From an uncultured Acetatifactor sp. (lineage in GTDB: Bacteria > Bacillota > Clostridia > Lachnospirales > Lachnospiraceae): DNA of 21,116 nucleotides. Shown piece after piece: positions 1-7,359 of the stretch; positions within the stretch are counted from its first letter, which is position 1, and each line of letters starts with the position of its first letter. The stretch covers positions 1 through 21,116 of the forward strand of contig CAKRRU010000032.1 in the NCBI GenBank assembly GCA_934394515.1, given 5' to 3'. The notes beneath the pieces are model-generated. The model was not told the origin of the DNA, did not search any database, and worked only from the letters and a program-made list of their open reading frames with translations. A program made the translations under genes and the position numbers.

Positions 1-171
1 AAAGTAGCAATGTCTTACAAAAATATGTGAGATCAATGACTTTCATTTAGAATACGGTTAGAGTATACCATTGCCCTGCTCGAAATGTCAATAATTATCT
101 TCGATTTTTAGACCTATTTTACTATAGACAGCACATAATATTTTAAGAGAGATAAGGTATGGAGAAAGACA

Positions 172-993
172 ATGAATCTAAGCTATTTGTGGAAAATGTT
201 ACAAGGGGCGCTGATCGGTCTCGGGGCAGTACTTCCGGGGATCTCCGGAGGCGTGTTGAGTGTGGTGTTCGGGGTCTACCGGCCAATCATGGAACTGTTG
301 GCGGATCCGCTGCACAGGTGGCGGACGCATCTGCCGGGGCTGCTTCCTTATATGATGGGATCCGCTGTTGGTTTCTTGGGCGTGGCGAATCTGTTGTCCT
401 ATCTGTTAAATACCTACCCGGATCACTCTGTCTGTGTATTTGTCGGACTGATCTGCGGCATGCTGCCGTCGTTATGGAGTGAAGCGGGAGAGCAGGGACG
501 GAACGGGAAAGATGTGGCGGCTTCTGTAATTGCTTTTCTGGGGATGGGGAGCCTGCTTTTTACGTTACAGAATGCGCAGACAACGGTTCCTTACGGTTTC
601 ACAGCGTTCCTTTTCTGTGGATTCGCGTTTGCGTTGTCTGTGATCGCTCCGGGAATGAGTTTTTCAGCACTGTTGATGCCACTGGGGCTGTACACGCCAT
701 TTGTGGATGGCATCGGGCGATTGCTTCCGGAAGTGATTTTGCCGGGAAGCATTGGATGTTTTCTTACTTTTATAGGTCTGGCAAAACTGGTAAACCGGTT
801 ATTTGAACGGCATTACAGTATGATGTTTCACAGTATTTTCGGCATTGTCTGTGCGGCGACAGTTCTGACGGTTCCGTTTCGCAGTTTTGGAATATCGGCG
901 GAGGCAGCATCACGGAATCTTTTCTGCATGGCAGCAGGGATTGTGACAGCTCTGCTATTAGAGATTCTGAATGAGAAACTTTCGAAAAAATAA
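172..993 (+). CDS. DUF368 membrane protein, undecaprenyl-phosphate translocase family
   Basis: The 273-residue protein is hydrophobic throughout and has the two repeated DUF368 signatures. The first is LPGISGG near residues 21-27, followed by a VFGVYRPIMELL helix. The second is APGMSFSALLMPLGLY in the second half. Members of this family (PopT) have been shown in other bacteria to recycle undecaprenyl phosphate, the lipid carrier for cell-wall precursors, across the cytoplasmic membrane. That role is inferred here from family membership. The ATG at 172 is preceded by GGAG with a 7-base gap. The next gene follows after a 100-base gap containing a perfect hairpin, so co-transcription is possible but not certain. 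Length and signatures look intact. The second signature is less canonical than the usual PGISGS. Confidence 0.85.
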   Translation: MNLSYLWKMLQGALIGLGAVLPGISGGVLSVVFGVYRPIMELLADPLHRWRTHLPGLLPYMMGSAVGFLGVANLLSYLLNTYPDHSVCVFVGLICGMLPSLWSEAGEQGRNGKDVAASVIAFLGMGSLLFTLQNAQTTVPYGFTAFLFCGFAFALSVIAPGMSFSALLMPLGLYTPFVDGIGRLLPEVILPGSIGCFLTFIGLAKLVNRLFERHYSMMFHSIFGIVCAATVLTVPFRSFGISAEAASRNLFCMAAGIVTALLLEILNEKLSKK

Positions 994-1030
994 GAGGGAT
1001 GAACTCGCAAATTTCAAAAAGATGGCATGT

Positions 1031-1080
1031 TTTCCTATATTTGATACAGACTAAAGGTGACGGTTTGGAAATATAGGAAA
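1031..1080 (+). repeat. 12-bp perfect inverted repeat in the leader of the EIIA-like gene
   Basis: TTTCCTATATTT at 1031-1042 is exactly complementary to AAATATAGGAAA at 1069-1080, with a 26-base loop. The right arm runs directly into the purine-rich ribosome site (AAAGGAAGG, about 1078-1086) of the gene starting at 1094. No T-run follows, so it is a poor intrinsic terminator. It could be an RNA hairpin affecting translation of the downstream gene or an operator palindrome. Which one is unknown. Confidence 0.6.
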
Positions 1081-1093
1081 GGAAGGCGTCAGC

Positions 1094-1777
1094 ATGCAGT
1101 CATTTTATATTGTGGCGGCAGGAATCCTGGGAGTACTGATCGGATTCTGGTCGGGAAGGAGCCTGCAGTGGAATATAGAGGAAACGGAAGAAAGTGCAAA
1201 AGGAACACATGAGGAAAGAAAAATAACGGAAGGCAGGCAGCTTGCAATGCAGGGGACCGTGATCGGAAGCCCCGTAACCGGTGTGGTACAAAATAATACA
1301 GAGACGAACGCGCAGGGAGCAAAGGGAGATGGAGAGGCAGAAGGGGCATGGGAAAAAGACACATGGCAGAAGGCGAAAAACGAAGTGCCGGGGAAAGTCT
1401 GTATTGCACCGGAAGATGGCAGAGTCTATGCGCCCACCGCAGGGAAAGTGCTGAAGCTGTATCCCATGGGGAACAGGATCCGTTTCTGCACGGACAGTGG
1501 GATAGAATTGCTACTGGAAGTCTGCAGGGACAGGGAAGAATTGCACAGTGCCTATTATCATTGTAATGTTGTGCAGAACGAAGTGGTGCAGAAAGGAAAA
1601 CTGCTCATGGAGTTTGACAGGGACAGCCTGGTGAAAGAAGGAGTAGATACTGCGGTTACGTTGGAGATGTGTCAGTCAGCGGGGGCAGGTCAGATTGTCA
1701 GAACATGGAAAGACCATATTCGTGTGGGGGAGGAACTTCTGTGGATACAGAAAAAGAGGAGGGGCAGGCAGGATTAG
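1094..1777 (+). CDS. Membrane-anchored PTS EIIA(Glc)-like protein lacking the catalytic histidines
   Basis: This is a 227-residue protein. Residues 4-20 form a hydrophobic N-terminal anchor. Residues 22-55 are charged. An EIIA type-1 fold begins at SPVTGVV (59-65), is interrupted by a polar stretch (about 66-98), and continues with GKVCIAPEDGRVYAPTAGKV (100-119) and KGKLLMEFD (167-175). These match the characteristic EIIA segments. In active EIIA the phosphorylated histidine lies in an HxGID motif. Here the aligned segment is LLLEVCRDR, with E142 in its place, and the supporting histidine upstream aligns with N127. The protein therefore probably cannot carry phosphate. Classical EIIA is about 160-170 residues and soluble, so the membrane anchor is unusual. 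A regulatory or ligand-binding role is possible but unproven. Its stop overlaps that of the convergent AraC gene. Confidence 0.7.
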   Translation: MQSFYIVAAGILGVLIGFWSGRSLQWNIEETEESAKGTHEERKITEGRQLAMQGTVIGSPVTGVVQNNTETNAQGAKGDGEAEGAWEKDTWQKAKNEVPGKVCIAPEDGRVYAPTAGKVLKLYPMGNRIRFCTDSGIELLLEVCRDREELHSAYYHCNVVQNEVVQKGKLLMEFDRDSLVKEGVDTAVTLEMCQSAGAGQIVRTWKDHIRVGEELLWIQKKRRGRQD

Positions 1778-2580
1778 GGCTGCCTGCGGTAAGCACCGGG
1801 CGTCATATGGAACTGTTCCCGAAAGACACGGAAAAAAGTGCGGGAGCTGCCAAAACCTGCATCCAGAGCAATCTGTGTCACGGACAATTCCGTGGAGAGT
1901 AACAGATCTCTTGCATAATCCAGTCGTCTGGAATTGACATAGTCCGGGAAGGTCGTATGCAGCTTTTCCGTAAAAATCCGTGACAGGACAAAGCGGCTGA
2001 CACCGAATTCACGGGACAGGCTTTCCAGGGATAATTCTTCAGTGTAATGAGCATCCAGATAGAGTAAAAGCCGCTGCTCCAATTCCAGATCATCGGTAGA
2101 TTGTCCGGACTGTAAGGGCAGTGTGGGCAGCAGGTCAGCCAAAAGGAGAGTAAGATAACCCTCGGCATATAGCTGAACATCGGATGGCGTGGGGCGGTCC
2201 TTTTCCATAGCGGCGGCAAGCCGGGTAAGTTCTTCCAGTGCAATCCGGCTGTGTCCGGTAAGGAAAGCTTCGGAGAATGCGTTGCGCGAGGGCTTCTTAT
2301 TCTGGAAAAAGCGGCGGAAGGAATGGCAGAAATCCGGCTCAAAAATACACAGAAGATTTTGTCCGGGTTCTACATTTTTCAAGCCGTGCATCTGATTGGG
2401 AAATACCAGAACACCCTCACCGGGCTTCAGGACAAAATCCTTCTGTTCGACGGTGACGGTGGTGGATCCGCTTAGGACACAGATCAGTTCCAGCTGCCTG
2501 TGAAGATGGACGGCATAAGGATTGTTTTTTGACAGATACAGATAAAGCGGTTCCCGGCGGTTCTGGTAAAAGAAACTCAA
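1774..2580 (-). CDS. AraC-family transcriptional regulator (cupin sensor plus AraC HTH)
   Basis: The protein has an N-terminal cupin-type arm (HLHRQLELICVLSG, then LKPGEGVLVFPNQMHGL), which in this family binds a sugar. A C-terminal double helix-turn-helix follows: LSLESLSREFGVSRFVLSRI, then TQIALDAGFGSSRTFFRVF and a PGAYR end. I chose the TTG at 2580-2578 (268 residues) because a perfect AGGAGG lies at 2594-2589 with an 8-base gap. The open frame reaches back to a TTG at 2598, but that start would place the ribosome site inside the gene. The gene diverges from the GH43 enzyme at 2828 and probably controls it through the repeated TTGRCAC sites between them. One of those sites lies close to its own start, which would fit autoregulation. 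The effector sugar cannot be read from the sequence. Confidence 0.85.
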   Translation of the reverse strand: MSFFYQNRREPLYLYLSKNNPYAVHLHRQLELICVLSGSTTVTVEQKDFVLKPGEGVLVFPNQMHGLKNVEPGQNLLCIFEPDFCHSFRRFFQNKKPSRNAFSEAFLTGHSRIALEELTRLAAAMEKDRPTPSDVQLYAEGYLTLLLADLLPTLPLQSGQSTDDLELEQRLLLYLDAHYTEELSLESLSREFGVSRFVLSRIFTEKLHTTFPDYVNSRRLDYARDLLLSTELSVTQIALDAGFGSSRTFFRVFREQFHMTPGAYRRQP

Positions 2581-2601
2581 CGAATTTTCCTCCTGCAAAC
2601 T

Positions 2602-2729
2602 TTGGCACTTGTGATTCCGAAAAACAAAATACTGTTTTGTGTGAAAAAACAGATGGTTACAATAAAATTATTATGTCATTATATCCGATGGATTGCAAGA
2701 TTTGACACAAAGAAAATGATAATTGGCAC
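2602..2729. promoter_or_regulatory. Three TTGRCAC repeats, candidate AraC operator half-sites
   Basis: TTGGCAC occurs at 2602-2608 and 2723-2729, and TTGACAC at 2702-2708. The last two are direct repeats exactly 21 bases apart, two helical turns, which is the usual spacing of AraC-family half-sites. They end about 21 bases upstream of a perfect -10 box. The first copy lies 22 bases upstream of the AraC start codon on the other strand. Protein binding is inferred. Confidence 0.5.
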
Positions 2730-2750
2730 GCGGTATGCACGCACTTTTGT

Positions 2751-2756
2751 TATAAT
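2751..2756 (+). promoter_or_regulatory. -10 box of the GH43 promoter, no recognisable -35
   Basis: A perfect TATAAT lies 71 bases before the GH43 start. The hexamer 17 bases upstream (ACGCGG) does not resemble TTGACA. That pattern fits a promoter that depends on an activator bound at the TTGRCAC repeats just upstream. Confidence 0.55.
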
Positions 2757-2827
2757 GCAGACAGAGACAACGAAAAGCAAAGCTTTGGCGGAAAACAATA
2801 TCGGCCGCAAGGCGGAACGGAGAATAC

Positions 2828-4369
2828 ATGGATAAGACAAAGATACATAAGATGTGGATCGCCGATCAGGGAGACGGGACTTATAAAAACCCGATTCTTT
2901 ATACGGATTATTCGGATCCGGATGCTATCCGGGTGGGAGAGGATTATTTCATGATCGCTTCCAGCTTCTGCAACACGCCGGCAGTGCCGCTGCTGCATTC
3001 GAAAGATCTGGTGAACTGGAAGGTCATCAATTATATTATTGACAAGCTTCCCTTTGATTACTATGATAAGCCGGTACACGGCTGCGGTACCTGGGCTCCG
3101 GCCATCCGTTATCATGAGGGAACTTACTACGCATTTATTCCCATGCCGGATGAAGGCATCATGATGTGTAAGACCACAGATCCCTGGGGAAAATGGAGCG
3201 AGCCTGCGTATGTCCGGAAGGTAGTCGGCTGGATCGATCCCTGTCCCTTCTGGGATGATGACGGGAAAGCTTATATGGTAACGGCTTTTGCCAGAAGCCG
3301 TATCGGATTCAAGAGTATGCTGTATATGTCACCGATAGAGCCGGATTGTTCCGGAGTGCTGGACGACGGACAGTTCATCTATGACGGACATGCCACACAG
3401 CCTACCATCGAGGGACCGAAGCTGTACAAGAGAAACGGTTACTATTACATCTTTGCTCCGGCAGGCGGTGTGAAACCCGGCTGGCAGACGGTACTGCGTT
3501 CGAAAAATATCTACGGCCCCTGGGAAGAGAAAATTGTATTGCATCAGGGAAATTCTCCCGTCAACGGACCTCACCAGGGCGCATGGGTGGATACTCCGGA
3601 CGGGCAGGACTGGTTCTTACATTTTCAGGATGTGGGAAATGCAGGTCGCATTATTCACTTGCAGCCGATGCACTGGGAGAATGACTGGCCGGTGATTGGG
3701 GTGAATGCCGTGGATGGTTGCGGCGAGCCCACACTGCATTACCAAAAGCCTGAACTGGGTGCGACGTACCAAATCGATGCCCCGGAGGACAGTGATTTCT
3801 TCGAAGGAGAGAACCTGGGACTGCAGTGGCAGTGGAACGCTAATTATAAAAGGAAATGGTATGATCTGAAAGACGGCCAGCTCCTTCTCCATGCACAGGC
3901 AGCGGATCCGAAGACACAGCTGTGCGATGTCAGCAATCTGTTATTGCAGAAGTGGCCTGCACCGGAATTTTCTATTATCACCTGTCTGCATCTGGAGCAG
4001 ATGAAGGACGGCGATGTGGCAGGACTGGTATCGCTGGGCGGATGTTATACAGCACTTGCTGTTCAGAAAATACACGGTAAAACGGAGTTACAGCAGCGTA
4101 CCGGCAACTGGACGAAGGATGATGAAATACGCACAGGTCTGGGAGAATGGAACAGCGATGTGATCTATATTCGGATGAAAGTGGAGAAGGAGAACTACCG
4201 TACGTTCTACGTGGGAACCACGGAGGAAAACTTACAGCCTGCGGGACAGATGGTGGAAGCAACTCCGGGCCGCTGGGTCGGTGTCAAGGACGGACTGTTT
4301 GCCATCAATGAACAAGGGACGTCTGGCGGTTCGGTGGCTGCGGACTATTTTGCATATCAGGAACTGTAA
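2828..4369 (+). CDS. GH43 beta-xylosidase / alpha-L-arabinofuranosidase
   Basis: The 513-residue enzyme has an N-terminal five-bladed propeller and a C-terminal beta-sandwich (about 325-513) typical of the larger GH43 xylosidases. The three GH43 acidic residues are visible: general base D30 in YSDPDAIR, the pKa-modulating D137 in GWIDPCPFWDDDG, and general acid E195 in TIEGPKLY. No signal peptide is present, so it should act in the cytoplasm on imported xylo- or arabino-oligosaccharides. GH43 subfamily 12 is my best guess. Xylosidase and arabinofuranosidase activities cannot be separated from the sequence. GGAG lies 5 bases before the ATG. The gene is divergent from an AraC regulator that probably activates it. 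The stop codon lies inside the left end of a palindromic element. Confidence 0.88.
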   Translation: MDKTKIHKMWIADQGDGTYKNPILYTDYSDPDAIRVGEDYFMIASSFCNTPAVPLLHSKDLVNWKVINYIIDKLPFDYYDKPVHGCGTWAPAIRYHEGTYYAFIPMPDEGIMMCKTTDPWGKWSEPAYVRKVVGWIDPCPFWDDDGKAYMVTAFARSRIGFKSMLYMSPIEPDCSGVLDDGQFIYDGHATQPTIEGPKLYKRNGYYYIFAPAGGVKPGWQTVLRSKNIYGPWEEKIVLHQGNSPVNGPHQGAWVDTPDGQDWFLHFQDVGNAGRIIHLQPMHWENDWPVIGVNAVDGCGEPTLHYQKPELGATYQIDAPEDSDFFEGENLGLQWQWNANYKRKWYDLKDGQLLLHAQAADPKTQLCDVSNLLLQKWPAPEFSIITCLHLEQMKDGDVAGLVSLGGCYTALAVQKIHGKTELQQRTGNWTKDDEIRTGLGEWNSDVIYIRMKVEKENYRTFYVGTTEENLQPAGQMVEATPGRWVGVKDGLFAINEQGTSGGSVAADYFAYQEL

Positions 4370-4518
4370 CTATTCAGAGCCATGTAAATAGTATTGAATG
4401 CGCGTCGAATGCTTGCATTCGTAAGAGCATTTGATACTATTTATAGGGCGAAGTAACCACATGAGCAAAAGGAAAGCCTCGTAGAGGCGGTTTTGCGAAT
4501 GGGGTGCTGAATAGTTAC
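4366..4518. repeat. 153-bp nested palindromic element (MITE-like or structured RNA)
   Basis: The ends are perfect 12-bp inverted repeats: GTAACTATTCAG at 4366-4377 and its complement at 4507-4518. Inside is a 17-bp stem (4385-4401 with 4427-4443, two G-T wobbles) capped by a second hairpin, CGAATG-CTTG-CATTCG (4406-4421). A second arm pairs GCAAAA (4465-4470) with TTTTGC (4491-4496) and GCCTC (4476-4480) with GAGGC (4484-4488). Folded as RNA or as single-stranded DNA this gives a closed outer stem with two arms. The left end contains the GH43 stop codon. No open reading frame is evident. It could be a small non-autonomous mobile element, a repetitive extragenic palindrome, or an RNA structure ending the GH43 transcript. 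Confidence 0.65.
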
Positions 4519-4541
4519 TGAATCATAAAATTACATTTCTA

Positions 4542-4570
4542 TTTACAATGCAATGACAATGTGCTATTTT
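4542..4570 (+). promoter_or_regulatory. Promoter of the MATE exporter gene
   Basis: TTTACA at 4542-4547 (5 of 6 matches to the -35 consensus) is followed after exactly 17 bases by TATTTT at 4565-4570 (4 of 6 matches to -10). This lies 40 bases before the MATE start and after the palindromic element, so the MATE gene probably has its own start site. Confidence 0.5.
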
Positions 4571-4609
4571 GGCAGATGTCAATGTAAGGATAAAGGAATG
4601 ATGTAAATT

Positions 4610-5956
4610 ATGACGGAAGAAAAGAAAATGCTGTTTTCACAGGATGCAATGAAAAAATTGTTATGGCCTCTGATCATAGAGCAGTTTCTGGCAATCGCAA
4701 TGGGTATGGCGGACACGGTGATGGCAGCCAGCTGCGGTGAGGCCGTGGTATCCGGAATCTCTCTGGTGGACAGTATCTGCGTGCTGCTGATCGGACTGTT
4801 TACAGCCATGGCAAGCGGTGGCGCCGTAGTGGCAGCACAATATATGGGACATGGAGATAAAGAAATGGTAGGCCGGGCCTCCAACCAGCTGTTTATGGCG
4901 GTTGGAGGTGTGGCTCTTCTGTTTATGGCGGTGGCACTGATCTGGAACAGAGGATTATTGGCTCTGCTGTACGGAAATGTGGATGCGGATGTCATGAGTG
5001 CAGCCAGGATCTATTTCTATATTGTAGCGGTCTCTTTTCCTTTTCTGGGGATTTACAACGGTGGTGCGGCTCTGTTCCGCGCCGTGGGAGATTCCAAGGT
5101 ATCTATGAAGGTATCTCTGGTAGCGAATCTGGTGAATATTGCGGGAAATGCGATCCTGATCTACGGTGCCGGGATCGGTGTCACCGGTGCTGCGCTTTCC
5201 ACACTGTTTTCCAGAATATTATCGGCAGTGATGATCGTAGTGCTGCTTAAGAAAAGCGACAAGATTATCATGAGCAATTATTGGCGTCTGGATACAAAAA
5301 TCCTTGGGAAAATCCTATATATCGGTATACCGAATGGTCTGGAGAACAGTATCTTTCAGATCGGTAAGCTGCTGACCACCAGCCTGATCGCCGGGTTCGG
5401 AATGGCGGCTACGACAGCCAATGCCGTAACAGGCAGCATTGCCAGCTTTCAGCAGATCCCGGCCAATGCCATCGGTGTTGCGATGATCACTGTGATCGGA
5501 CAGTGTATCGGTGCCGGAGAGACAGAACAGGCACTATATTATCATAAGAAAATGATGAAAGCAGCGTATGCCTGCATGATCCTGCTGGGAATTCCGATGA
5601 TCATTTTTGCCCGTCCTATCTGCGGGATTTATCATCTGAGCCCGGAGACGATGAAAATAGCCGTTTTTCTGTTGTGCTACAGCTGCGTCTGCTGTATGCT
5701 GGTGCATCCTCTGTCATTTGCGCAGGCGAATGCTCTCCGTGCGGCGGGAGATGTGAGATTTACCATGACCGTGTCGATTTCTACCATGTGGCTCTGCCGT
5801 GTGGGTATGGCTTATATTCTGGGACAGGGCGCAGGTCTGGGTGTCATCGGTGTCTGGATCGCCATGACCATGGACTGGGTGGTCCGTGCGGTTTTATTTA
5901 CCAACAGAGTACGGACCGGAAAATGGCTGCAGTATAAGGATAAGCTGATGAACTAA
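4610..5956 (+). CDS. MATE-family multidrug/cation antiporter
   Basis: The 448-residue protein has about 12 membrane helices in two homologous halves. Family features include the opening LLWPLIIEQFLAIAMGMADTV, the ASGGAVVAAQYMGHGD loop, FRAVGDSKVSM, and in the second half FQQIPANAIGVAMITVIGQCIGAG and ALRAAGDVRFTM. MATE proteins use a Na+ or H+ gradient to expel cationic drugs or metabolites. The substrate here is unknown. AAGGA lies about 12 bases upstream of the ATG, a rather long gap, with an ATGATGTAA in between that would terminate at once. It has its own candidate promoter and no obvious functional tie to the neighbouring glycosidase. Confidence 0.88.
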   Translation: MTEEKKMLFSQDAMKKLLWPLIIEQFLAIAMGMADTVMAASCGEAVVSGISLVDSICVLLIGLFTAMASGGAVVAAQYMGHGDKEMVGRASNQLFMAVGGVALLFMAVALIWNRGLLALLYGNVDADVMSAARIYFYIVAVSFPFLGIYNGGAALFRAVGDSKVSMKVSLVANLVNIAGNAILIYGAGIGVTGAALSTLFSRILSAVMIVVLLKKSDKIIMSNYWRLDTKILGKILYIGIPNGLENSIFQIGKLLTTSLIAGFGMAATTANAVTGSIASFQQIPANAIGVAMITVIGQCIGAGETEQALYYHKKMMKAAYACMILLGIPMIIFARPICGIYHLSPETMKIAVFLLCYSCVCCMLVHPLSFAQANALRAAGDVRFTMTVSISTMWLCRVGMAYILGQGAGLGVIGVWIAMTMDWVVRAVLFTNRVRTGKWLQYKDKLMN

Positions 5957-5964
5957 ATTTTGCA

Positions 5965-5993
5965 TTGACAGATTTTCCAATGTGTTTTAGCAT
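5965..5993 (+). promoter_or_regulatory. Promoter of metY
   Basis: A perfect TTGACA (5965-5970), a 17-base spacer and TAGCAT (5988-5993, 4 of 6 matches) lie 52 bases before the metY start. The leader is too short to hold a SAM riboswitch or T-box, and none was recognised. Confidence 0.6.
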
Positions 5994-6045
5994 ATTTTTT
6001 ATAGAAAATACATACGCACGGATAAGTGCAGAAATGAGGCAGAAC

Positions 6046-7350
6046 ATGAGCAAAAAGCCCTATGCAGAGCGTAATCTGAAATTCGAGACATTACAGTTAC
6101 ATGTGGGACAGGAGCAGCCTGATCCCGTGACCGGTGCAAGAGCCGTTCCCATTTATCAGACTTCTTCTTATGTATTCCGCAACTGTGACCACGCAGCAGC
6201 ACGTTTCGGTCTGGAAGATCCCGGTGAGATCTACGGGCGTCTGGGCAACCCTACCCAGGGGGTGTTCGAGCAGCGTATTGCGGCATTAGAGGGCGGCACC
6301 GCAGCTCTGGCAGTAGCCAGCGGCGCAGCAGCTATCTGCTATACGATCCAGAACCTGGCAAAACAGGGAGACCATATCATTTCTGCTAATAATATTTACG
6401 GCGGAACCTACAATCTGCTGGCGCATACCCTGGTGGACTACGGTGTGACCACCACTTTCGTGGCGCCTTCCGATTATGACAGGATCGAAGCAAGTTTTCA
6501 GGAGAACACTAAGGCTCTCTACATCGAGACTCTGGGCAACCCCAATTCCGATGTTGTAGATATTGAGCGTCTGGCACAGATCGCCCACGCACACAAAGTG
6601 CCTCTGGTAGTGGATAACACTTTTGCGACTCCTTATCTGGTGCGTCCTTTTGAGTACGGTGCGGATATCGTGGTACATTCCGCTACGAAGTTTATCGGCG
6701 GTCACGGTACCAGCTTAGGCGGCGTCATCGTAGAGAACGGTAAGTTTGACTGGGAAGGCAGCGGTAAGTTCCCTCATCTGTGCACTCCCAACCCCAGCTA
6801 TCATGGCGTGACTTTCACCAAGGCAGTACCGGGCGCAGCTTTCGTAACGGCAATCCGTGCAATGCTTCTGCGTGATATGGGCGGATGTATTTCTCCCGTG
6901 CATGCATTTATTTTCTTACAGGGACTGGAGACACTGTCTCTGCGCGTGGAGCGTCATGTGGAGAATGCACTGAAAGTTGTACAGTATCTGAACAATCATC
7001 CCCAGGTAGAGCGTGTACATCATCCTTCCGTATCCACAGATCCTGAGCAGCAGGCACTGTATAAGAAGTACTTCCCCAATGGCGGCGGTTCTATCTTTAC
7101 TTTCGAAATCAAGGGCGGTAAGGAGACAGCCAAGAAGTTCTGTGACAATCTGGAACTGTTCTCACTGCTTGCCAATGTGGCAGATGTGAAGTCTCTGGTC
7201 ATCCATCCGGCTTCCACCACCCATGCACAGCTGTCTGAGGAAGAACTGAACGAGCAGGGCATCTACAGCAATACCATCCGTCTGTCTATCGGTACAGAGA
7301 ATATTGATGATATCATTGAGGATCTGGAAGGCGGTTTCCAGTCTGTATAA
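6046..7350 (+). CDS. metY: O-acetylhomoserine sulfhydrylase (aminocarboxypropyltransferase)
   Basis: This PLP enzyme makes homocysteine from O-acetyl-L-homoserine and sulfide, a step in methionine synthesis in the cytoplasm. The 434-residue product has the family opening FETLQLHVGQ, the PIYQTSSYVF and YGRLGNPTQGVFEQRIAALE segments, and SATKFIGGHGT carrying the PLP-binding lysine K215. The C-terminus is SIGTENIDDIIEDLEGGF. I chose ATG 6046 because TGAGG lies 6 bases upstream. The frame continues 27 codons further to a TTG at 5965, but that TTG is the -35 box of the promoter. The LuxR-domain membrane protein gene starts only 9 bases after the stop, suggesting an operon. A 29-bp relic of this gene's 3' end lies at 10679. 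Confidence 0.93.
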   Translation: MSKKPYAERNLKFETLQLHVGQEQPDPVTGARAVPIYQTSSYVFRNCDHAAARFGLEDPGEIYGRLGNPTQGVFEQRIAALEGGTAALAVASGAAAICYTIQNLAKQGDHIISANNIYGGTYNLLAHTLVDYGVTTTFVAPSDYDRIEASFQENTKALYIETLGNPNSDVVDIERLAQIAHAHKVPLVVDNTFATPYLVRPFEYGADIVVHSATKFIGGHGTSLGGVIVENGKFDWEGSGKFPHLCTPNPSYHGVTFTKAVPGAAFVTAIRAMLLRDMGGCISPVHAFIFLQGLETLSLRVERHVENALKVVQYLNNHPQVERVHHPSVSTDPEQQALYKKYFPNGGGSIFTFEIKGGKETAKKFCDNLELFSLLANVADVKSLVIHPASTTHAQLSEEELNEQGIYSNTIRLSIGTENIDDIIEDLEGGFQSV

Positions 7351-7359
7351 GGAGAGACC

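Noticed and set aside
2726..2742. GCACGC repeats 11 bases apart in the GH43 promoter
   Set aside because: They partly overlap the better TTGGCAC site at 2723, are short, and do not recur near the AraC start.
5965..6045. Extended metY N-terminus starting at a TTG
   Set aside because: The TTG is the first part of a perfect TTGACA promoter box, the added residues do not resemble the family, and ATG 6046 has a good ribosome site.
5957..6045. SAM riboswitch or T-box in front of metY
   Set aside because: The transcribed leader would be about 50 bases and shows none of the conserved elements.
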